DNA of 10,103 nt from positions 1-10,103 of the forward strand of contig JBCDCC010000080.1 of assembly GCA_039182435.1 (NCBI GenBank). The letters are read 5' to 3'. Source of the DNA: JBCCKC01 sp039182435 (lineage in GTDB: Bacteria > Verrucomicrobiota > Verrucomicrobiia > Opitutales > Coraliomargaritaceae). Every line of letters begins with the position of its first letter. Position 1 is the stretch's first letter. Under the pieces are notes generated by a model. The model was given only the letters and a program-made list of their open reading frames with translations, was not told the DNA's origin and did no database searches. Below are positions 7,168 to 10,103 of this stretch, piece by piece. The position numbers and the translations under genes are program-made.

Positions 7168-7532
7168 TGAATACAACCAGGCTGGAACTTATAAACCTCT
7201 TGTTCTTCGGGCGACATGGCGCACTCAAGCAAGAGGCTGAGCTCGGCCAGCGCTTTCAAGTCGATGTGTTGGTAACACTGATTGACGGGCTCAATTTGTC
7301 TGCCGATTCGACTGATGAGACGGTGAATTACGCGGAGATCTATGAGTCAGTGAAGGGAGTTTTTGATGGTAAGCGTTTTAACCTTATCGAATCCTGCGCT
7401 GAGGCGATCGCTGGAGCGATATTGGATCGGTTTGTTCGAGTGCAGGATGTGACCGTGCGGATACGTAAGCCTTCAGTGCCCGTGGATTGTATCTGCGACT
7501 ACTTTCAGGCTGAAGTTGTGAGATGTCGGTAG
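7167..7532 (+). CDS. folB: Dihydroneopterin aldolase
   Basis: FolB cleaves 7,8-dihydroneopterin to 6-hydroxymethyl-7,8-dihydropterin and glycolaldehyde and may also epimerise it; family members are homo-octamers. The 121-residue protein carries the expected functional residues: GRHGALKQEAELGQRF (15-30) with Glu23, TVNYAEIY with Tyr55, NLIESCAE with Glu75, and VRIRKPSVP with the catalytic Lys101. The frame is open further upstream to a GTG at 7131 inside folP. The ATG at 7167 is preferred because the family begins just before LELINLLFFG and this ATG overlaps the folP TGA by one base (TGATG), a classic coupled start. It overlaps folK by 10 bases at the 3' end. Confidence 0.93.
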   Translation: MNTTRLELINLLFFGRHGALKQEAELGQRFQVDVLVTLIDGLNLSADSTDETVNYAEIYESVKGVFDGKRFNLIESCAEAIAGAILDRFVRVQDVTVRIRKPSVPVDCICDYFQAEVVRCR

Positions 7533-8029
7533 AGCAGGCTTACATTGCTCTGGGTAGTAACCTCGGCGATCGGCGGGAGAATTTGCGAGTCGCCTTGTCG
7601 TTTCTTGCTGAGATTGATGACGTTCAATTACTCGCGATCAGTCCGATTTATGAGAATCGTGCGGTTGGGATGGGAGAGGCATCCTCCTTTCTGAATGCTG
7701 TCGCTAAAGTGGAGGCGACCCTTGAGCCAGAGTCATTATTGGAGCACTGTCTTTTGATTGAAGCGAAGCTAGGCCGCGAGCGTTCGAGTTCTTGGCAGCC
7801 GCGCACGATGGATCTGGACCTTTTGATTTTTGGCCAGCGCGTGCTCGACTCGGAGCAGCTTGTGTTGCCCCATCCTCGGATTGTGGAACGAGACTTTGTT
7901 TTAAAGCCCTTGATGGACTTGGCGCCGCAAATGATGCTCAAAGGCAAGCGTCTTAAGGATTGGTATGCGGCTTTGCCTGAGGTTGAGCTGACGCCGTTTG
8001 CAGATGTGATCAGTTTGTCGGAAATCTAA
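7523..8029 (+). CDS. folK: 6-hydroxymethyl-7,8-dihydropterin pyrophosphokinase
   Basis: FolK transfers pyrophosphate from ATP to 6-hydroxymethyl-7,8-dihydropterin, making the substrate for FolP. The 168-residue protein shows YIALGSNLGDRRENL (7-21), FLNAVAKVEA (57-66), IEAKLGRER (79-87), RTMDLDLLIFG (94-104) with the Mg-binding Asp97 and Asp99, LPHPR (115-119) and ERDFVLKPLMDLAP (122-135). These cover the pterin, ATP and metal sites of the HPPK family, and length is normal. The ATG at 7523 overlaps the end of folB by 10 bases in another frame. With folP and folB this completes the pterin branch from dihydroneopterin to dihydropteroate; folE and folC are not in the window. The next gene begins 13 bases downstream, behind a strong ribosome binding site. 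Confidence 0.95.
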   Translation: MSVEQAYIALGSNLGDRRENLRVALSFLAEIDDVQLLAISPIYENRAVGMGEASSFLNAVAKVEATLEPESLLEHCLLIEAKLGRERSSSWQPRTMDLDLLIFGQRVLDSEQLVLPHPRIVERDFVLKPLMDLAPQMMLKGKRLKDWYAALPEVELTPFADVISLSEI

Positions 8030-8030
8030 G

Positions 8031-8036
8031 AGGAGG
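8031..8036 (+). promoter_or_regulatory. Consensus Shine-Dalgarno (AGGAGG) of the Rdx gene
   Basis: A full AGGAGG lies six bases before the ATG at 8043 and immediately after the folK stop. It is the only consensus ribosome binding site in the operon. Most other genes here rely on overlapping or abutting starts with no visible Shine-Dalgarno. It fixes the start of the Rdx gene and suggests stronger or independent translation of the last two genes. Confidence 0.8.
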
Positions 8037-8042
8037 ATCTTA

Positions 8043-8333
8043 ATGAAACCTGCAGTAGAGATAGAATATTGCCCTGGATGCCGCTGGCTGCTTCGAGCGG
8101 GTTGGACGGCTCAGGAGTTACTGACCACGTTTGAGATTGAACTTGGAGCAGTCACCTTAAAGCCATCGGACGTAGGCGGTCGATTTACGGTGACCGTAGA
8201 CTCTGAAATCATTTGGGACCGGAAAGAGGAGGGGCGTTTCCCCGAGATGAAAGAACTTAAACAGCGATTGCGCGATCAGATCGCACCGGAACGAGATCTA
8301 GGCCATAGTGATGTGAAAGACGCTTCAAAATGA
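8043..8333 (+). CDS. Rdx-family (SelT/SelW/SelH-like) thioredoxin-fold protein with CxxC
   Basis: The 96-residue protein matches the bacterial SelW-like Rdx family. VEIEYCPGCRWLLRAGW (5-21) holds the redox CxxC (Cys10, Cys13). WTAQELLTTF, GGRFTV (45-50), IIWDRKEEGRFPEMKELKQ (56-74) and the C-terminal RDLGHSD (84-90) follow. Eukaryotic relatives carry selenocysteine in this motif; here both positions are ordinary TGC codons, so it is a cysteine form. Members are thought to act as small thiol oxidoreductases, but the physiological partner in bacteria is not established, and I do not assign one. The start is fixed by AGGAGG at 8031-8036. The stop overlaps the next ATG by four bases (ATGA), tying it to the uracil-DNA glycosylase gene. 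No signal peptide is visible, so it is probably cytoplasmic. Confidence 0.88.
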   Translation: MKPAVEIEYCPGCRWLLRAGWTAQELLTTFEIELGAVTLKPSDVGGRFTVTVDSEIIWDRKEEGRFPEMKELKQRLRDQIAPERDLGHSDVKDASK

Positions 8334-9055
8334 GTATCGACCTGTCTAAACAAGCGATTCAGATCGCCCGTGAGCTCTCTTTTGGAGCCAATCAGTTGTC
8401 CTTCGCTGCGCCGACTGAATTTGTTTACAATCCCCTCGAATATGCGTGGAAGGGACATGAGGCTTACCTCAGCCGATACGCAAAAGGAAAGAAGAAGATC
8501 CTTTTTATGGGAATGAATCCTGGTCCCTTTGGTATGGCTCAGACCGGGGTGCCTTTTGGAGAAGTTGAGCATGTGCGTGACTGGCTGGGTATCGATGAAC
8601 CAGTGGATGTTCCTGAGAAGATGCATCCTAAGCGGCCGATTGAAGGGTTTGCCTGTGTGCGCAGTGAGGTGAGTGGTCGTCGGCTCTGGGGTGCGTTTAA
8701 AGAACGATTTGGCTCTGCGGATGCATTTTTTGGGGAGCGCTTCGTCGTTAATTACTGCCCTCTGGTCTTTATGGAGGCTTCTGGAAAAAACCGCACGCCT
8801 GATAAAATGCCTGCCTTTGAAGTCGCGCCGCTCTATGCGCTATGCGATGCGCACCTCCGGTCCCTCGTGGAGCTTTTCGAGCCGAGTTGGGTGATTGGAG
8901 TCGGCGCGTTTGCCGAAACACGGGCTAAAGAGTCGCTAAAGGGCTATGAGATTAATTTTGGCCGTATCCTGCACCCGAGTCCTGCGAGTCCGGCGGCGAA
9001 TCGAGGCTGGGCAGAACAGGTAGAGAAGCAGCTCAATCAACTGGGGTTGTGGTAG
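8330..9055 (+). CDS. SMUG1-type single-strand-selective uracil-DNA glycosylase
   Basis: The enzyme removes uracil (and in known SMUG1 proteins some oxidised pyrimidines such as 5-hydroxymethyluracil) from DNA to start base excision repair. The 241-residue protein is strikingly close to animal SMUG1. FVYNPLEYAW lies at 31-40, GMNPGPFGMAQTGVPFG at 61-77 with the catalytic-motif Asn63, HVRDWLGI at 81-88, and HPKRPIEG at 99-106. SEVSGRRLWG lies at 112-121, NYCPL at 141-145 with the uracil-recognition Asn141, and LHPSPASPAANRGW at 214-227 with His215. The animal enzyme has HPSPR at the last motif, where this has HPSPA, a change in the DNA-wedge loop. The start overlaps the Rdx stop as ATGA, and there is no Shine-Dalgarno. 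It is the last gene of the folate run; no terminator hairpin is visible after it. The family call is firm, while substrate range is inferred. Confidence 0.93.
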   Translation: MSIDLSKQAIQIARELSFGANQLSFAAPTEFVYNPLEYAWKGHEAYLSRYAKGKKKILFMGMNPGPFGMAQTGVPFGEVEHVRDWLGIDEPVDVPEKMHPKRPIEGFACVRSEVSGRRLWGAFKERFGSADAFFGERFVVNYCPLVFMEASGKNRTPDKMPAFEVAPLYALCDAHLRSLVELFEPSWVIGVGAFAETRAKESLKGYEINFGRILHPSPASPAANRGWAEQVEKQLNQLGLW

Positions 9056-9091
9056 TCTGTCTCGGCCTATTTCAATCCTTTCGGACAACTA

Positions 9092-9097
9092 TATAAT
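9092..9097 (+). promoter_or_regulatory. Candidate -10 box (TATAAT) for the methyltransferase gene
   Basis: A perfect TATAAT lies in the 75-bp gap after the SMUG1-like gene, 33 bases before the ATG at 9131. The best -35 at 16-bp spacing is TTTCAA (9070-9075), only three of six matches. Transcription would start near 9104, with a leader of about 27 bases. It supports a separate transcription unit for the methyltransferase, but the weak -35 keeps confidence moderate. Confidence 0.5.
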
Positions 9098-9130
9098 TGC
9101 GTTTCTGTTCCTCATATCTCGAATTCAACC

Positions 9131-9952
9131 ATGGCGAATGTAAACCTTCCCTATTTCGACAATATCTTGGATCGTCTAGATGACGACGCGGATGTTAAAG
9201 CTGCTTTTGGGGATCATGTTCACTGGGGATATTGGGAAGAGCCTAGTCTAGCCGATGGGACGATAGCTGATTACGCTAAAGCTGCTGAAAGCCTTTCCCG
9301 TAGGCTATATGAAAAAGCCCAGATTCATGATGGAGATAGAATCTTGGATGTTGGTTGTGGCTTCGGTGGGACGATCTCTAGCTTAAATAAAAAATTCTCA
9401 GACTTGGAGCTAACAGGTTTGAATATTGATGAGCGCCAGATCGAGGTCGCCAAAGCTTCGGTCGTTCCTGCTAACGAAAATGATATCAACTTTGTTATAG
9501 CGGATGCAGTTGAACTGCCTTTTGAAGACGACTCTTTCGATGTAGTAATGGCAGTAGAATGCATCTTCCACTTTTCGAGTAGGAAAGATTTTTTGAGTGA
9601 AGTTAAGAGGGTGTTGCGTCCGGGTGGCCGACTCGTTCTCTCAGACTTCAATCCAGTCGGAGCCATGATATTTGAATCGTTAATAAATATCTGTCTGCGC
9701 GATATGAACCGTTTGACTTATGGTGATATTAATTTGGTGACATGGCAGACTTACAGAAAACTGTTTAAAGAGCTGGGGTTTGGTTCATTCAAATTCTATG
9801 ACGTAAGTAAGAATACATACCCAACATACCGCGCCTTGAGGAGTCTTCCTCAGTTGACGAGTGCTGAGGAAGTCCGAAAAACTAATAAGTTTATGGAGCG
9901 AATGTCTCGCTGGAAATTATTTCGATACACTTTGATTTCAGCGCAGCTCTGA
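9131..9952 (+). CDS. Class I SAM-dependent methyltransferase, small-molecule type
   Basis: The 273-residue protein has an N-terminal helical part containing DHVHWGYWEEP (28-38), a feature of RebM/RifMT-like and UbiE-related methyltransferases acting on small molecules. The Rossmann core follows: ILDVGCGFGGT (71-81, SAM motif I), LTGLNIDERQI (94-104), ADAVELPFEDDSFDVV (124-139), ECIFHF (143-148) and VLRPGGRLVLSDF (161-173). The C-terminal cap (about 190-273) is less conserved. The substrate cannot be read from sequence. The ATG at 9131 has no Shine-Dalgarno but a TATAAT box lies upstream. Its base composition is clearly more AT-rich than the folate operon, which may mark a different origin or a separate module. 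The next frame, a likely cytochrome P450, starts 19 bases after the stop, suggesting they work together in tailoring a metabolite. Confidence 0.85.
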   Translation: MANVNLPYFDNILDRLDDDADVKAAFGDHVHWGYWEEPSLADGTIADYAKAAESLSRRLYEKAQIHDGDRILDVGCGFGGTISSLNKKFSDLELTGLNIDERQIEVAKASVVPANENDINFVIADAVELPFEDDSFDVVMAVECIFHFSSRKDFLSEVKRVLRPGGRLVLSDFNPVGAMIFESLINICLRDMNRLTYGDINLVTWQTYRKLFKELGFGSFKFYDVSKNTYPTYRALRSLPQLTSAEEVRKTNKFMERMSRWKLFRYTLISAQL

Positions 9953-9971
9953 AGCTAATCATTTAGCTTTT
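9952..9971 (+). other. Short hairpin between methyltransferase and P450-like frame
   Basis: AAGCTAA (9952-9958) pairs perfectly with TTAGCTT (9963-9969) around the loop TCAT, with the T run extending to 9971. It starts at the last base of the methyltransferase stop codon and ends directly before the ATG at 9972. It could be a weak terminator or attenuator, or a structure controlling initiation of the next gene. With seven pairs, mostly A-T, and a short T run, I would not call it a strong terminator. Confidence 0.4.
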
Positions 9972-10103
9972 ATGAAAGGTTCGGTCGACTCTCCTAGCTA
10001 TAAGAAAGGTTATATTGACGGTAGCTTTATATTCGGCTGTTTGCCGGAAATGAAGTCACATACTCTTGAATTTCTTGATAAATGCAGGGATGCGGGCGAC
10101 ATC
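9972..10103 (+). CDS. Probable cytochrome P450, N-terminal fragment
   Basis: An open frame of 44 codons starts at ATG 9972 and runs off the window end. The segment DGSFIFGCLPEMKSHTLEFL (17-36), followed by DKCRDAGDI (37-45 region, ending at the window edge), resembles the start of bacterial cytochrome P450s. That start typically has a 'G-x-LPE-x-x-x-x-x-LEFL' stretch followed by 'GDI/GDV' before the first beta strands. There is no N-terminal membrane anchor in view. The heme Cys loop and the ExxR motif would lie far beyond the edge, so the assignment rests on this short match only. The frame has a stop at 9933-9935 and no other start between that and 9972. No Shine-Dalgarno is present; the hairpin at 9952-9969 occupies that place. 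It is probably co-oriented and co-functional with the methyltransferase upstream. Confidence 0.5.
   Translation, partial: MKGSVDSPSYKKGYIDGSFIFGCLPEMKSHTLEFLDKCRDAGDI

Noticed and set aside
8043..8333. Selenoprotein (SelW with selenocysteine)
   Set aside because: Both positions of the CxxC motif are TGC codons and there is no in-frame TGA before the stop, so no selenocysteine is encoded.

Overview
The window looks like chromosomal DNA from a Gram-negative bacterium. An LptF/LptG-type permease for lipopolysaccharide export implies an outer membrane. The combination of genes, namely a stand-alone ovothiol-type N-methyltransferase, a SMUG1-type uracil-DNA glycosylase, a SelW-like Rdx protein and a compact folate operon, reminds me of marine Verrucomicrobiota (Opitutia/Puniceicoccales type). 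That placement is an impression from protein style, not from a marker gene. Few starts carry a recognisable Shine-Dalgarno sequence.

Left part (1-2346). A truncated minus-strand gene encodes the N-terminus of a polyprenyl-phosphate sugar transferase. It is divergent from a plus-strand M29-like metallopeptidase, and an 18-bp near-palindrome lies between them. The peptidase gene ends in a good intrinsic terminator. Next comes a free-standing methyltransferase that matches the C-terminal domain of OvoA, the ovothiol enzyme; its sulfoxide synthase partner is not in the window. This gene converges on pyrE (orotate phosphoribosyltransferase, minus strand).

Centre (3038-9055). Divergent from pyrE starts a tightly packed plus-strand run of eight genes: lptF/G-like permease, pabB, pabC, folP, folB, folK, a Rdx (SelT/SelW/SelH-type) protein and a SMUG1-like uracil-DNA glycosylase. 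Junctions are +24, -13, 0, -1, -10, +13 and -4 nt, so this is very probably one operon. pabB and pabC make p-aminobenzoate from chorismate (with a glutaminase PabA not seen here). FolB makes 6-hydroxymethyl-dihydropterin, FolK pyrophosphorylates it, and FolP joins it to p-aminobenzoate to give dihydropteroate. Folate supplies thymidylate synthesis, so a uracil-DNA repair enzyme in the same unit makes biological sense, though that link is inference.

Right end (9056-10103). After a perfect TATAAT box comes a visibly AT-richer class I SAM methyltransferase. Then, 19 nt later, an open frame runs off the end and looks like the N-terminus of a cytochrome P450. This pair may begin a separate biosynthetic module.

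I found no tRNA, rRNA, CRISPR array, insertion sequence or clearly undescribed system. The points most worth following are the stand-alone ovothiol methyltransferase, the folate-repair operon, the M29-like protein with an altered active-site residue, and the methyltransferase/P450 boundary.
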